Shown here: positions 1 to 11,689 of the stretch, piece by piece | Layout: every line of letters begins with the position of its first letter | Position numbering within the stretch: position 1 is the stretch's first letter | Source of the DNA: Isochrysis galbana | Lineage: Eukaryota; Haptophyta; Isochrysidales; Isochrysidaceae | Length of the DNA stretch: 64,000 nt | Direction of reading: 5' to 3' | NCBI GenBank assembly: GCA_018136815.1 | Contig: CM030938.1 | Location: 2,020,202-2,084,201, forward strand | Made by a program: the position numbers and the translations under genes | The notes under the pieces: generated by a model | Databases searched by the model: none | Told to the model about the DNA's origin: nothing | Seen by the model: only the letters and a program-made list of their open reading frames with translations

Positions 1-142
1 GGTTAGTTCGTGTGACTCGGTGTCCTCGAGCTTTTTGTAGCAACTTCGGCGAGGCCCACCGTGTTCCCAAGCGAGTCCCCCCGAGTTCCCGAGTCTATAC
101 TTCGAGTCAACGAGTCAATACAAGTCAAGCACGCGCCTGAGC
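1..142 (-). repeat. Dispersed repeat, inverted copy of 39203-39345
   Basis: The minus strand matches 39203-39345 with few differences, and the copy continues past the window edge. Both copies translate to similar peptides containing TCIDSLTR, IDSGTRGDSLGNTVGL and VATKSSRT, so the repeat may derive from a coding segment of a mobile element. The second copy lies just downstream of a decayed piggyBac transposase, but I cannot show that it belongs to that element. Confidence 0.7.
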
Positions 143-734
143 CACCCCCAGTCGCCTGCCCGAGTGCGGTGGCATGAAACGCCGGTGAGACCGCCGACCG
201 GTGTACCCGGACCATTTAGTCCGAACACCATCGACAAGGGGGGGCTGACCACCGCCGTGCTCTCGCTGGAGCGCGGCGAAGGTCGGCCTGTTAGGCGGGT
301 CGGTCGCCATCGCTCTGCCTCGGATTCGGATTAGAGCGGGGAGAGGGACGAGGGGAAATCTTCCCCCGGTCCGACGATAAAAAAAGTGGGCCTCCGGATC
401 AACAAGAGTTTTTTTTCCAACCCACTCTCCCCCACCTCTACCTTATTGCTGAGGAGATTGAAATGTGCGATGCGGGCGAGGAGTGAGGAGTATGCATAGA
501 GAGATAGAGAGGGGGCACAGTGTTACGTGTTACGTGCGCGTGCTTAGGTACGTGGTAGCAATGAGCAATGAGCAATCGAGCAATCAATCAACAATCAATA
601 CTAGACTAGTACTAGAATGAGAATGAATGCAATAATGCCCATGTGTTCATGTTCATGTGACCAAGATCCCAACTTGTCCTGGCGCGCGCGATTGCGCGCG
701 CGGCATGTGGCCGTTGTCCGTGGCAATACTTGCC
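143..734. other. Intergenic, no gene seen
   Basis: This stretch has short imperfect repeats (for example runs related to GAGCAATGAGCAATC near 560-595) and no open frame with recognisable content. A minus-strand frame over 125-310 continues the repeat at the window edge and may be mobile-element residue. Confidence 0.4.
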
Positions 735-890
735 TGACCGCGGTATTCATATGGTGTTCACGAGGTGTTCATATGGTGGTTCACGAGGTGTTCACGCTAA
801 GGTTGGCAACAGTTGGCAGATCGGGTGTTCATATGACTTGTTCACTTGGCAGATCTGGTGTTCACGCAAAGCATATGAACACCAGTTGAA
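735..890. repeat. Cluster of short GTGTTCAYR repeats
   Basis: The motif GGTGTTCA followed by TATG or CG occurs at least six times, direct or inverted, within about 150 bp. It looks like a degenerate minisatellite. No gene is seen. Confidence 0.5.
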
Positions 891-905
891 CGTTCTCGCA
901 CAACC

Positions 906-1054
906 CCTGCACTAGGGGCTTGGGTGATGAGTGCTCTCAGCCCATGCCAGAAGGCAGGGCGTGAGGGTGACTGATAGGCCCCCGAAAGGGAAGTAGGTGC
1001 CCGGTGAGGGGGGCGCAGAGCGCCCCCATTGACCCCTAGGATAACAATAGGTTG
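906..1054 (-). repeat. 5' fragment of hairpin-headed retroelement
   Basis: On the minus strand this begins with AACCTATTGTTATCCTAGG, then TCAATGGGGGCGC and a GC-rich body. It aligns by eye with the 5' ends of the copies at 20085 and 48784. The head palindrome is degraded here, with only a 4-5 bp stem. The match ends near CCCCTAGTG, close to the point where the 15849 copy begins. Confidence 0.6.
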
Positions 1055-1301
1055 AATCTTGGCCAATATAGGGAGGGGGGGGGTTGAGAGGCTTCGGCGC
1101 GCCACACCATCGAGGCATCCGGTCTCACGTTCAAGCACTATATACATCATATTGACTGCAACGGCGCATGCGCATGTGAACTCGAGATGGAACTTGGGTG
1201 AAAGCTCCTTGGAAAGCTCCTCAATGCGCAAACCTCGAATTTTCCATGGCATGCACGTTAGGACGATCACAGCCGTATGCCGATCGAGATGCCGATCGAC
1301 A

Positions 1302-4300
1302 TCAGCTCGCCTCCTCAAATTGAGCAATGGCCTTATCTAGCGCCGCCACCTCGCCCACCATCGCTTGCACCTTGAGGTGATCTTCCTCCTGAGGATTGCG
1401 GGCGGGGAAGGCAGACGCTCAGTGTCGGAGTTTCAACACGGCTGCCATTGAGAATCAATGATGCTAAGTGTAGATCTTGTCAAATAGGAAAGCAGGGCTT
1501 GAAGGCTTCAGACTGGTGCCAGCGCAGTTTATCGCCATCGCTGAAGCGCTCGGTCGGTAATTCCAAAAGAGCTAGTCATCACAAGCCGTGCAAGTATAAG
1601 TATAATGGGATGTGGCGAGTGCGGTTCCGCATGACATGGCATGCACGCGGCGAGCGGCAACGTAGGCAGACTGTACAAAGGCGTTTGGCGGCGAGCGGTA
1701 ACTGGAAGCCCTGGGAAGGAGCGTGCCTGCTGCTGAGCCTTGCACTTTGTCGAATACTCGGGCAGTGACATCTTGCCCTTCAGCTTGTCAAGCCTTCCGA
1801 CGACAGCGCCTCGCTCCTTCTGCAATCGTGCGACCTCGCGCGAGAAGTCGATGATCCCCTTGAGCATAACATGAACCTCGAGCGATGCATCGATGATCTC
1901 TGTGGCGCACCCTCGTGGCGCCTCGCAGTCGCCCTGCACCAGGTGGATCGCAGCGGGAGGCGGGGACGAGGACGAGCGTGCAAGAACGGAGAGCGTGTCC
2001 TTTTGCGAGGTAATAATGGACGCGGCCTTGGGATCGCGCGCGACAATATACACAGCAGGCGCGTGCCTCGCGAGAGGCCCCTTCAGATAGTTGGCGCGAA
2101 CGGAGCGGATGGAGCCGGCAACCTGCATGACGAGATCCATCGCAGCCTCCGCCTCCGCATTCTCCCATACCGAGACGGTGCCAGCCTGCGGGTACGGCGC
2201 AAGCATAATGGAGGTGCGGGGCTCGCCCGCAAGAAGCGCGAGGCGTTGGTAAAGCTCCTCGGTGACATATGGCATGAAGGGATGAAGAAGGCGCAGACCA
2301 TAGTGCAAGCAGGCGTGCAGAACTGTCTGTGTCGTGTGCTTTGTTGCAGCATTGCCGATGTCGGACGAGTCAAGCTGCATGACCGGTTTGATCGATTCGA
2401 GATAAACATCACACAGTTTGTTGTACCAGAAGTCGTAAATGGCAGTTGCCGCATTGGCGATTTCGTACGCCTCAAGGTGCTCGTTGATGGCACGAACGGC
2501 TTTCGCGAGGCGCGAGAGGATCCAAGCATCCGCAAGCATTGGCAGGTCAACCTTTGGTTCGCACTCCGCAGCCGAGATTAGGCGCATTGCCACTGGGAGG
2601 GGAGCAGGCCGGAAGGGCGCTTGTTGCGTGGTCGAGCCCGGCTGTTGAGACGGGTCAAAGTACAAGAAGGCGAAGCGCGTGGCATTCCACAGCTTGTTGC
2701 AGAAGTTGCGGTAGCCGACCACCCGGTTGATGTCCAGGTTAACATCGCGACCTTGCCCGCAGTGGGCAAGAAGGCCAAACCGGAGGGCATCAGAGCCGCA
2801 CTCGGGGATGCCCTGCGGGTACTCCTCCATATTCATCTGCTTAGCTGCAGCGAGCTCTTTAGCATCGATGTTGCCGGCGTCGAGCTTTGCGAGGAGATCG
2901 TCGAGCGAGACGCCGTTGATGACCTCGAGAGGGTCAATGACGTTGCCGAGTGACTTGGACATCTTGCGCCCTCGCTTATCGCGCACCATGGCATGGAGGT
3001 AGACCTCGGTGAAGGGCAACTGGTCGGTGAGCTCCAGGGACAGCATGACCATTCGCGCAACCCAGAAGAACAGGATGTCCTGGCCCGTTTCGAGCAGCGA
3101 GGTGGGATGCCACGCCTTGTAGTCAGCGGCTTGCAAGTCAGGCCATCCAAGGCACGAGAATGGGAATAGTCCAGATGAGAACCAGGTGTCCAAGACGTCC
3201 TCGTCTTGTTCGAGGGTGACGTCAGCCGGGTCACAGCCTTCACGCTCAGCAACCAGCGCGCGCGCCTCCTCGAGCGAGGTGGCGACGGCGACCTCGACCT
3301 CGACTCCCTTGACCTTGGGAAAATAGGCAGGGATTCGGTGTCCCCACCAAAGCTGGCGTGAGACGCACCAGTCACGGATATTTTCCAGCCATCCGTACCA
3401 TGTCTTCTCATGATCAGGAGGCATGATCTTGAGCTCTCCGTTTCGCACGGCATCAACAGCGCGCTTGGCCATGCCGGAACAGTTGACCCACCACTGGGGT
3501 TTTAGCATTGGCTCGATAACATCACCGGTACGTGAGCAGATGCCGAGCCGCATTTTGTTGTCGGCCTCGCCACGGAAGAGTCCGAGCGTCTTGAGCTCGG
3601 CCAGAATGGCAATACGAGCCTCGAAGCGCAGCATGCCTGAGAATTTGCCGCACCCCGAAGCAATCTTGCCGTCGTCAGTGAAGATTGTGATCTCCGCAAG
3701 GCCGTGGCGGCGGCCGCAGTCGAAATCATTGGGGTCGTGCGCTGGGGTGACCTTTACGGCACCGGTACCAAAGTTCATGTCGACCAGCGTGGAGTCGGTG
3801 ATGATCTTCAGCTTGCGGTCGACAAACGGGTGAACAAGCTGGCGGCCATGAAGCTGCTTATAACGCGGATCATCAGGGTGGACAGCGACTGCAACGTCGC
3901 CCAGCATGGTCTCGGGACGAGTGGTCGCGATGACAACCTCCTCGTTAGAGCCGTCAACTTTATACGCGAAGGACCAGATCCTGCCAAAGACATAAGTCTT
4001 GTCCTTGGGGTGGCCTGGCACCGCAAGCCGCTTGGGCTTCTCCAGCTCTTCGTAGTCGACCTCAATGTCGGAGATGCCTGAGCGCAGCTGGCAGCACCAG
4101 TTGGTGAGACGGACGTCCCGATATATGAGCCCGTCCCTGTAGAACTTGATAAAAGCCGCCTTGACTGCTGCTGCTCGCGGCGCGTCCATCGTGAACACCT
4201 CCCGCGACCAGTCCAAGGAGCAGCCGAGCCGGCGGAGCTGAGTCGTGATGCGCGCTCCATACTGCTCCTTCCAGTTGTAGACCTGCTGGACAAACTCTTC

Positions 4301-4735
4301 GCGGCCAAGGTCATGGCGCGTGAGACCCTTCTCTTTCTTGAGTTTCTTCTCGACGACGACCTGCGTCGCGATGCCTGCATGGTCGATGCCGGGGATCCAG
4401 AGCACGTTGAAGCCTGACATTCGCTTCCAGCGCGCGAGCAAATCCTGCACAGCCACTGTGAGCGCGTGGCCAAGATGGAGGGAGCCGGTGACGTTGGGCG
4501 GCGGCAAGCAGATAGAGAACTTAGGCCGCTTGTCCTCTGGTCCCGAGTTCCCCTCATAGTACTTGGAAGCCTCCCACCACTCGTTCCACGCAGCTTCGAC
4601 CTCGTGTGGCAAATATTTTTGCGCCATCGGTGCGTCCATCAGCTTCAGCTGGCCGCTGGGCGTCGGGTTGACGTAGGCGCGGGCGATAGCGCCCGGGTCC
4701 TCGACGGGTTCGTTCTCCTTCTTCTTCGGCGCCAT
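1302..4735 (-). CDS. VARS: Valyl-tRNA synthetase
   Basis: This class I aminoacyl-tRNA synthetase charges tRNA-Val. The main exon runs from ATG at 4733-4735 (MAPKKKENEP) to about 1746. It has the HIGH-type motif HLGH at residues 87-90, the editing/catalytic core, and KMSKS at about residue 590 in GRKMSKSLGN. The anticodon-binding domain and the start of the C-terminal coiled coil end at LPEYSTK. The missing coiled-coil end lies in a separate exon at 1302-1388 (EEDHLKVQAMVGEVAAL...FEEAS, then TGA), preceded by a good acceptor (cctcag). A GT donor follows STK at 1745, but its phase does not match the last exon. A small unplaced exon, probably carrying the family's VPxxVQ segment, is likely in between. 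The frame stays open upstream to 5314. In-frame ATGs at 5002 and 4963 would add an Arg-rich leader, compatible with dual cytosolic and mitochondrial targeting. Confidence 0.93.
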
Positions 4736-4737
4736 TC

Positions 4738-4805
4738 TTCCGCCTGCCCGCGGGTGAGAAGGGGAGGGACAGAGGGAGGGATAGAGGGAGGGAGAAGAGA
4801 TGGGG
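4738..4805 (-). promoter_or_regulatory. Pyrimidine-rich leader before valyl-tRNA synthetase
   Basis: Read on the minus strand, this is a CT-rich tract (CCCTCCCTCTATCCCTCCC type) just 5' of the MAPKKK start. Similar tracts precede the Tab2-like and GUN4 starts. Its role as core promoter or 5' UTR is inferred. Confidence 0.4.
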
Positions 4806-5086
4806 CGAGCGAGAGCGCGAGCGAGGCGACCCCGTCGACGACGCGCTCGGGCCCCGCGAGCGACTTTTCTTGTAGTGCGTGCCGCGTACGTACGGTTAAG
4901 AATTGAGAATTGAAGAAATGTAATCTTTTCGAGAATCTTGTTGGCTAGCGTACCTAGCCACATACACCGGACGAGCCTTGCACCAACCGCGCACACCCCC
5001 ATCGCGGGGTAGGGGCTCCGTTGCCGTCGTGGGCTTCGGTCCCGCAGCACTAGGATTAACCCTAGTACTTCCCTTAAACCCCGTTT

Positions 5087-5623
5087 CCTAGCTGTGAAAG
5101 ACAGAAACAGTGTTTTTTTTGGAGGCCAAAAACAGTGTTTTTCACTGTCTTTCAAACGCCCTCCGTATTTGCCACTTTTTTTAGAGCGTGGCTGGGGCTG
5201 GGGGCCGCCCGTTCGCGGCGCGCGCGAGCGCGGCGTGCGCGCAGGACCGCGGGACCAGGCGCGCGCGAGCGCGGCGTGCGCGCGGGACCGCGGCCACCAC
5301 CACCACACCACCACGCGCGCGGATCGCGACGCGTGCGTGGGCTTGGGGTTGTGAACACCGATAGCGGCTCGCCATCGGCCGAGGGGAGGGGAGGGGGCAG
5401 CGGCGGCGGCGGCCTACGTATGCGTAGGACGCAGGACGCGGAGGAGCGAGGAGGCGAGGAGCGGAGGCGGAGGCGGAGGCGTTCCGCGCGGGGGGAAAGG
5501 CCCCCTTGCGGTACATGTGGCCCCACTGTTTTTCGCACTGTTTTTTACTGTTTTTTTTCGATTCCCCAAAACAGCTGTTTTTAATGTCTTTCTAGCCCTC
5601 ACCCACTGTTTTTCACAGCTAGG
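5087..5623. mobile_element. Inverted-repeat element (MITE-like), CCTAGCTGTGAAA termini
   Basis: The 13-bp ends CCTAGCTGTGAAA and TTTCACAGCTAGG are exact inverted repeats. The interior carries further inverted AACAGTG/CACTGTT and poly-T blocks. A related segment, with the shared GGAGGCCAAAAACAG and TTTCAAACGCCCTCC blocks, lies in inverse orientation near 40225-40435. I see no transposase and no clear target duplication. The interior is GC-rich with alternating CGCG runs. Confidence 0.6.
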
Positions 5624-5700
5624 GTGCTATAGGTTGGCCCCGGCCAGGTTTTCGCGAAATGTTTTGCAAAATTTGGGCTCGCTGAACGAAAAAAAATGTT

Positions 5701-6200
5701 TGGACAGAATGGCTCACCAAGCACGATATCAAGAAATGCCGCCCTAGCAGTCACGCCAATCGCCCCAGCCGCCCGCGCGCATCGCATCGAAGTTGGCCGT
5801 GTGTGGCGTCGACAACAACGCCAACGTTACCCGACCGAATGGCCGAACGGGCCGGAGTGCCCAACTTCCGAACACGACCGGGCGCGCTGCCGGCGCTTTC
5901 ACGTTCACCCACTTGGACAGAATGGCTCACCAGGCACCATATCAAGAAATGCCGCCCTAGCAGTCACGCCAATCGCCCCAGCCGCCCGCGCGCATCGCAT
6001 CGAAGTTGGCCGTGTGTGGGCCGACAACAACGCTAACTAACGTTACGCGTTACCCGGCCGAACGATCCGGAGTGCCCAACTTCCGAACACGACCGGGCGC
6101 GCTGCCTGCGCTTTCACGTTCTACCACCTTGACAGACTGGCTCACCACAGCCGCCCGCGCGCATGCGCGCATCGCGTTGAAGTTGGCCGTGTGTGTGAGT
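5701..6200. repeat. Tandem repeat, about 2.3 units of 214 bp
   Basis: Unit 1 is 5701-5913, unit 2 is 5914-6128 and a shortened third unit starts at 6129. Each opens with TGGACAGAATGGCTCACCA or a variant. Identity between the first two is high. No coding signal is evident. Confidence 0.8.
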
Positions 6201-6693
6201 GTGAACACGCCACATACCAGCACTCAAGATTTCGGATCAACAGTTTGCGCGAACGCGTGGGGCCGGGCCAGGAGGCTTTGGGGGGCTCAAGGCAGGTCCT
6301 GAATGGCCCGGTCGCGACCGGCCCGCCGCGCCGCACGGTCACTTGAGGAGTTGTACCTCCAGGCGTCCGTCCGACGTCCGAGCGAGCGCTTGTCGAGACG
6401 TCAATTGGCCCGTGGCTCTGGGCGTCGGGCCGGATCGAATCGAGGCATTCCTGCGGTGCGAGGGGCCAGGATGGATTAGTACGTGTGTGTGCGACCCTCA
6501 AGAACCAGCGTGCGAGCTACTAGTGACCCCCCACCATGCTCACGAGAGCTCTGGGCTCTGCATGGCCACCATCTCCAGGCCATTCTCCGGCCGATCGCGG
6601 GCGATCGGACGTCGCGGAAGCTCCGCGTTTCTAATAGTGATGCGCCCTACATTCACCACTCTGATTCCCTTCCGTGAGCGCCCGCCTCAATCT

Positions 6694-7118
6694 CCCAAAA
6701 TAGACCGCCACGAGCGGACGAGCGGGGGGAGGGAGGGGGAGGGGGGTCACTGCTTACTACCGACGCCATTGCCCGGGAGGGGGTCGTTCGGAGGGGGGAG
6801 GCGGCTGGCGGGGCAGGTAGGGGGGGACCCTGAGGAATCCTTGGACACCCAGGGGAGGTGGGAAATAGTGGTTAAAATGAGTGAGTGACCGGGCTACAAC
6901 TACAACGAACAACGACGCCATTCACCATTCATTTTCCTTCGTGGGCGGGGCGGTGGGGCGGAGGAGGTTCGTCGGAGGGCGGAGGGCGGAGGGGGAAAGC
7001 AGATCCCCGGGCAGGTGATGGATGGGGATGGATGGGGGGCTGCGGAATCCTTAGATCCTTGGACCTTGGACACCCAGGGGAGGTGGAAAATACTGGTTAA
7101 AAAGTTAAAAGAGTGAGT
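6694..7118. repeat. Diverged tandem duplication
   Basis: Two blocks, about 6694-6890 and 6900-7118, share the order GACGCCATT, a G-rich tract, GGACACCCAGGGGAGGTGG, a GGTTAAAA element and GAGTGAGTGA. They differ by several indels. The second block ends about 250 bp before the next gene and could be part of its upstream region. Confidence 0.6.
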
Positions 7119-7374
7119 GAGTACCATCTAGACCTAGACGTATCTTGACTGTGGTCAGCGAAAACAAAACGATTGTTCGCGATCGAGTGTGTGCACCGGT
7201 CAAAACGGTGAAATTAGCGGAATCCCTGGCAGTGTTTCCCTGTTGTCGCTCGCTCTCGCAGGCGAGAGCTCTGCGATCTGCTCCTCGCTTGTCTGCCCCC
7301 TGCCTTCCCCTCTTCTCTGCGCGCCAGCTAGTCGCCAAGCTGAGACGTGTCCTACCTTTATTGTCTCGTCAGAT

Positions 7375-7776
7375 ATGCACACCGTCGCTGCCCTTCTCTG
7401 CCTCCTCGGCTCTGCGTCTGCCCTCGCGCCAGCTGCGCGTGTGGTGCCAGTGGTGCAGCGCGCCGTTGCCCCTGCTGTCCGTGTGGCTCCTGCGGCGATG
7501 TTGGACCGCTCGGAGGCCGCGGATACGTGGTGGGGCGACAAGGACTACCCGTCCTCTGTGGTGCTTGGCATTGGCAAGGACGTCCCCTCCTCCATCTATG
7601 GCGTCACCTCGGCCATTGCCTTCTCTGTTGGTGCGTACTGCATTGCTCAGTCCAACATCATCAACATTCTTTCCGGCTCGACCGTGAACGGCTTCTACGT
7701 CGCCGGTGCGCTTCTCGTCCCGTACTCCTGGGGTCTTCACGTTGCGGCGTGGATCCAAAAGCAGAACGGCAAGTAA
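7375..7776 (+). CDS. Small plastid-targeted two-helix membrane protein, unknown function
   Basis: The product has 133 residues. It starts at the ATG that opens a signal peptide, MHTVAALLCLLGSASALA, with a cleavage context ASALAP resembling the ASAFAP motif of red-lineage complex plastids. A basic, Ala/Val/Pro-rich transit-like stretch follows to about residue 40. The mature part has WWGDKDYPSS, an Ile/Gly-rich amphipathic stretch and two hydrophobic segments (about IYGVTSAIAFSVGAYCIA and VNGFYVAGALLVPYSWGLHV), ending in QKQNGK. I do not recognise the family. Size and topology would suit a small thylakoid or photosystem-associated subunit, but that is inference. The same frame is open upstream to 7189, but the signal peptide makes 7375 the better start. 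It appears to be a single exon. Confidence 0.8.
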   Translation: MHTVAALLCLLGSASALAPAARVVPVVQRAVAPAVRVAPAAMLDRSEAADTWWGDKDYPSSVVLGIGKDVPSSIYGVTSAIAFSVGAYCIAQSNIINILSGSTVNGFYVAGALLVPYSWGLHVAAWIQKQNGK

Positions 7777-8810
7777 GCAGTCACCTGGAATTGGCAGGCT
7801 TCTTGTGTGATGTAGATCTGCAGAGGTGCGCTGAACCAGCGCGGCCAAGCCCATCTCGGCAAGTCTTGCGCCAGGGCTGCCCTGATGGGAGAGCTCGTGT
7901 GGTATCGCTGCTTTATCCGTGCCGCTAGATTTCCCCACGGCATGATCCTCGCGAGCCTAAGCTGGGATCTTGCGTGACTTCTTGCTAGCGCTAGCAACAC
8001 CATTTCATGAATCAATGGAGTGTTCGCCTGCGGCGAATGCTTGCGCGAACACGTCACAAAGTGTTCCCTGCTCACTCACAAAGTTCTCCTCTTGAAACCA
8101 GTGGCTGTCCGCCTAGCCAGCTATTCGACGGATAATGTTTGTAGCTCTGTCACTTGCTATACTGGGCTATTGTTCCTTCTCCAAATCTTGTTACACAACT
8201 TGCATTTGTATGACATAAAACAACCTTTGACATTCTTAATTCTCGCCTCGCGCGTGGCTTAGGGTCTCGAGTTCGTAGCCACGCCCCAATCGGTTGCGCA
8301 AACGAGTAGCACTGTGACAAAAAAAGGAAAAAAGGGGGTGCCCCAGCCACCGCTCCCAGCTGCGCCCGCCTTTCGGCTCTCGCGAGCTCTGACGTTGCTC
8401 TCCTCGGCTCTGCCATCGCTCCTCCCTGAAAGTGAAGGGGGCGTCGGCTGCAGACTCATGGTGACGGCCTCCCAGTATTACTGATCGAGCGATCTCCCGT
8501 TTGTGAAATTTCGTAAAGCAATCGCAGTTCCTGAACCACCTTAAAAGAGCCTCAAACCAAATTCCAAATTATTCGCGGTTTTGTTTTCGCTTCGGGTAGC
8601 CCCACCCCGTTTCCACCCGTTCCCACGAGTCCCCCCCCCCCTGCCCGTGCACCCGTCACCTCGCTCTGTCGCCGCGTGATAATGGTGATAAGAACATTAT
8701 ATATGTGTTTCCCCACCTGGCACTCGGGACAACCCAGTAGAGACTCGACGAGCGGAGCCGGTAGGAGCCCCTCTCCCAGCCCTCCCAGCCCCTAGCCCCC
8801 TGAGGTGGTC
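7777..8810. other. Intergenic, no gene seen
   Basis: This is the 3' flank of the small plastid gene. It holds AT-richer segments around 8140-8240 and a poly-C run near 8630. I found no convincing ORF, RNA gene or repeat. Confidence 0.5.
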
Positions 8811-9333
8811 ATGAGAGGCGACCCCCTGAGCGAGGCCGAGGCAGAGATCGCGAGGCTGCAAGGGCTACTGCAGGCGGCGCAAGCTGAGTGAGGCGCGGCG
8901 GCTCGACACCTTCCGCAAGCACTGGAGCTCGAAGTACGAGCAGCAGCGGAGGCGGTGCGCGGTCCTCGCAGCGGCGGCGGACATGCGGGCAGGGAGGGTG
9001 TCCAAGATGATGTCGAGCTCGATGTGGGACAAGGAGGCAGGCGTTCTGGCTGTGATGTTCAGGCGATGGGAGTGCGTGGAGCTATCCATCCCGACCCGCC
9101 CAGCCATGTCCGCTCCGTCGTCGCGCTCGCCCTCGCCCAAGCCCGTCCTCCCGCCTTTCTCTGCTGAGGAGGTGGTCCAGCCCGTCATTGGCCACCCCCC
9201 AACTTCCGCCGCGCCCCTCGCCGCTTCCCTTCCGTCCCCATCTGAGGTAGTGGTAACCTCAGATCCGTCAGCGGCGGTCGATTCGCGAATGCGGCACGAC
9301 GAGGCAGCAACCCGCTCCATCATTAGTCATTAG
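8811..9333 (+). pseudogene. Degenerate coding-like segment with dispersed repeat
   Basis: From ATG 8811 a short frame (MRGDPLSEAEAEIARLQ...) stops after about 26 codons. Another frame then reads through KHWSSKYEQQRRR and, from ATG 9106, MSAPSSRSPSPKPVLPPFS. The part at about 9097-9195 matches the minus strand at about 35600-35698 at both DNA and peptide level, including VLPP.SAEEV. The 35.6-kb copy sits in a hairpin-headed element, so this is probably retroelement residue with a premature stop. Confidence 0.5.
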
Positions 9334-11170
9334 CGTAGAAAGAGGACCCTGACCTCTTATTTGCACACACAACCCGCCGCGGAGGCAGCAACGATACAAA
9401 ACACAAACACATGACACATGGTACAAAAGCGCACACGGCGATCCAAGGCCCAGGCGTCCCGCAAGAGGACTATCGTGCCACATTCACAAGGCGCCAATGC
9501 CAAACCGCACATATTGCACTGTGTTTCCAACATGCATGTAGCAAGCAAGCACACATCATCAACATGCCAGTCTCTCACGTCCGCTAGCTCAAGTCGAAAC
9601 CAAATCAACGAAATTGAGCACTCAAGCCAGGCGCGATAGTTGATTACAAAGCAGAAGAATCATTCCTCAGAGCTGCAATGGTGTCAGAAGTATCACGGTG
9701 CTGGTCAACAATTGATATGCAATTTGCTTGCCGACAGCAGACCATTACCGAAGGCCACGCTGCTTTGCCCTTCATTCGAGGAGGGTCGTCGCCCACGCTA
9801 TCAGCCCTGGCTCAGACAAGTGTTGCAAGAGGTGTTGGACAGCAGGCCAACGCTATCCATAGAGCGCGCGCCTGTCAGCAGGACTGCCTTGAGTGCAATC
9901 GGACCACGGTGGGAAAGTGTGACAGGACACCGTTACATTCCCATGCTCCTTGGGAGCACACGGCGCAAGGTTCCTGTTGGTCGAGAAGAGGGATGTAGGC
10001 GAGAGACGAAGCAGCGCCCACACGGCAGTGGGTTCGCAAGCACATTGTTCACCAGGCCGAGCCCCGATTCGTCACTTCAGGGAGAAATAGTCCTAGGAGA
10101 AGACGGCTCCAGTCATTGGCAGCAACATCGATGACACGTATGCGGTGACGTGAGAGGCGGGGAGTGCGTTCGCGGGTACAGAGCCGTGCCGATGGCGGAC
10201 ATCATCGCAAGAGAAGAGGACACGGAACCCCAGTCGAATCGATAATGCAGAGAACGCTGCCAGGACGCCACAACTAGTTGTGGCGTAGGTGCAGCCAAAA
10301 GTATCACTTCAGAAGGTGAACTACGACACGAGAAGCCCTCGCACCCTCTAGGAGAGGGGCCGCGGTGCCTCTGTTGTGACTGCAGAGCGAGGCCGTGCGG
10401 CAAGGGGAGGCCGCGCAGCCCACTACTCAATTCGAACAGTATACACGTGTGGATGCGAGCGGCTGGACGACAACAGGCATCTTGCCGAGCGCTCGCGAGC
10501 AACACATCTAGGGAATATCTCATGCATGGAGAGGCTCGCCGCGCAGCCCCTCAGGGCGCGGCAGAGTCCCTTGCGCAAGAAGCATTCGAGTAATCTCAGT
10601 GCTGCTGCATTGCCTCGAGAATTGTGCTCGACGGAGTGCGGCCGCCCATCGCACTGCGCCCAGGCCTGTGTGCAGTAGATGGGGGAAGAGGTCATCATCC
10701 AGACCAACGGCAATGTTGAGCAAGCTATGAATATGCTAAATCAGCGGCGGTTGGGCTCCCGATACGAGTTCGATTTGCGACGCTCGCGATGCAAAAAGTG
10801 AAATTTCAATCATTGCTCGGCATGCGCCCTCACGGTGGAGGCTCTACGGACATGGCACAGCAGGGATCCGGCAAGCAGTTCAGCCGCACCTGTGCGCATT
10901 TGGCCCCCATAGCATGCTTGCTGGCGCCGACGCAGCTGCCACGAAGGCCGCGGAGTGCTTCGTGGGTGGGTCGAACAGTGATCTGAGTTGGACGAACGGT
11001 GTGAGCAGTGTGACGCGCCCGTAGGAAATGTGAGGTACAGGCAGCGGGCACAGAGCATAGGTTGAGGCGGAGGGCTCACAGCGAAAGGAGGGCGCGGGGG
11101 GGTTGCAATGTTGGAAGGAAGAGGGGTGAACGGTGGACGCAAGGGCTCGAGGTGGCCGCTCCCAATGCCT
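9334..11170. other. Intergenic, no supported gene
   Basis: About 1.8 kb of moderate-GC DNA. Several frames of 60-160 codons exist on both strands but none shows domain content, a clear start context or consistent splice sites. A minus-strand gene continuing from the candidate exon at 11300-11678 could pass through here, but I could not assemble it. Confidence 0.35.
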
Positions 11171-11299
11171 TCTATTCTAGCAGACCGAAGACTCCATGCG
11201 CGAGATCCCGCGCCGCCCGGCTGGAGCCAGCTGCACATGAGCGCCAGCAACGCAGGGCAAAAACGGAGAATGCAGGCTGGGCAACGCACGTTCCACCGC

Positions 11300-11678
11300 T
11301 CTCCTCGATGTTGGCAGACTCAACAGTCTCGTCCTCGGCTTCCAATAACGTCTGCGCCGCGAAGGACGACGAGAGCGATGCGCTATCGCCTAGCGATGGC
11401 TCGGGCAGCTCTAGGATGGGAAGATCTGCGAGATTGAGAGACGGTGCGGGGGAGGGCCGTACGCGCGGCTTGGGCGGGATCGCAGACATGTTGATCAAGT
11501 GGTTGTGGGCGGGGAGCGACATTGCACGCAGCTCCCCCCCGCCGTAGCCCATGCCGAAGGGGTCCAAGGAGAGAGGCTGGGAGGAGGTGGGACCGACGGC
11601 AGAGTCGGGCGGCGGGGTGCCGGAGGGGTTGGAGCCCCCTGCCCGCTTCTTGTGCGCGGCGAGCTCGGCGGCGAGCAT
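11300..11678 (-). CDS. Possible 5' coding exon, unknown protein
   Basis: From ATG at 11678 the minus strand encodes about 126 residues of protein-like composition. It begins MLAAELAAHKKRAGGS, followed by a Pro/Ser/Leu-rich segment with DPFGMGYGGGELRAM, NHLINMSAIPPKP and an acidic stretch near EAEDETVESANIEES. A GT donor candidate follows at about 11300 (GGTGGAACG), after which the translation looks like intron. A CT-rich tract on the coding strand lies upstream, as at other starts in the window. No family is recognised and no downstream exon was placed, so this stays tentative. Confidence 0.3.
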
Positions 11679-11689
11679 GTTGGGGGGAC

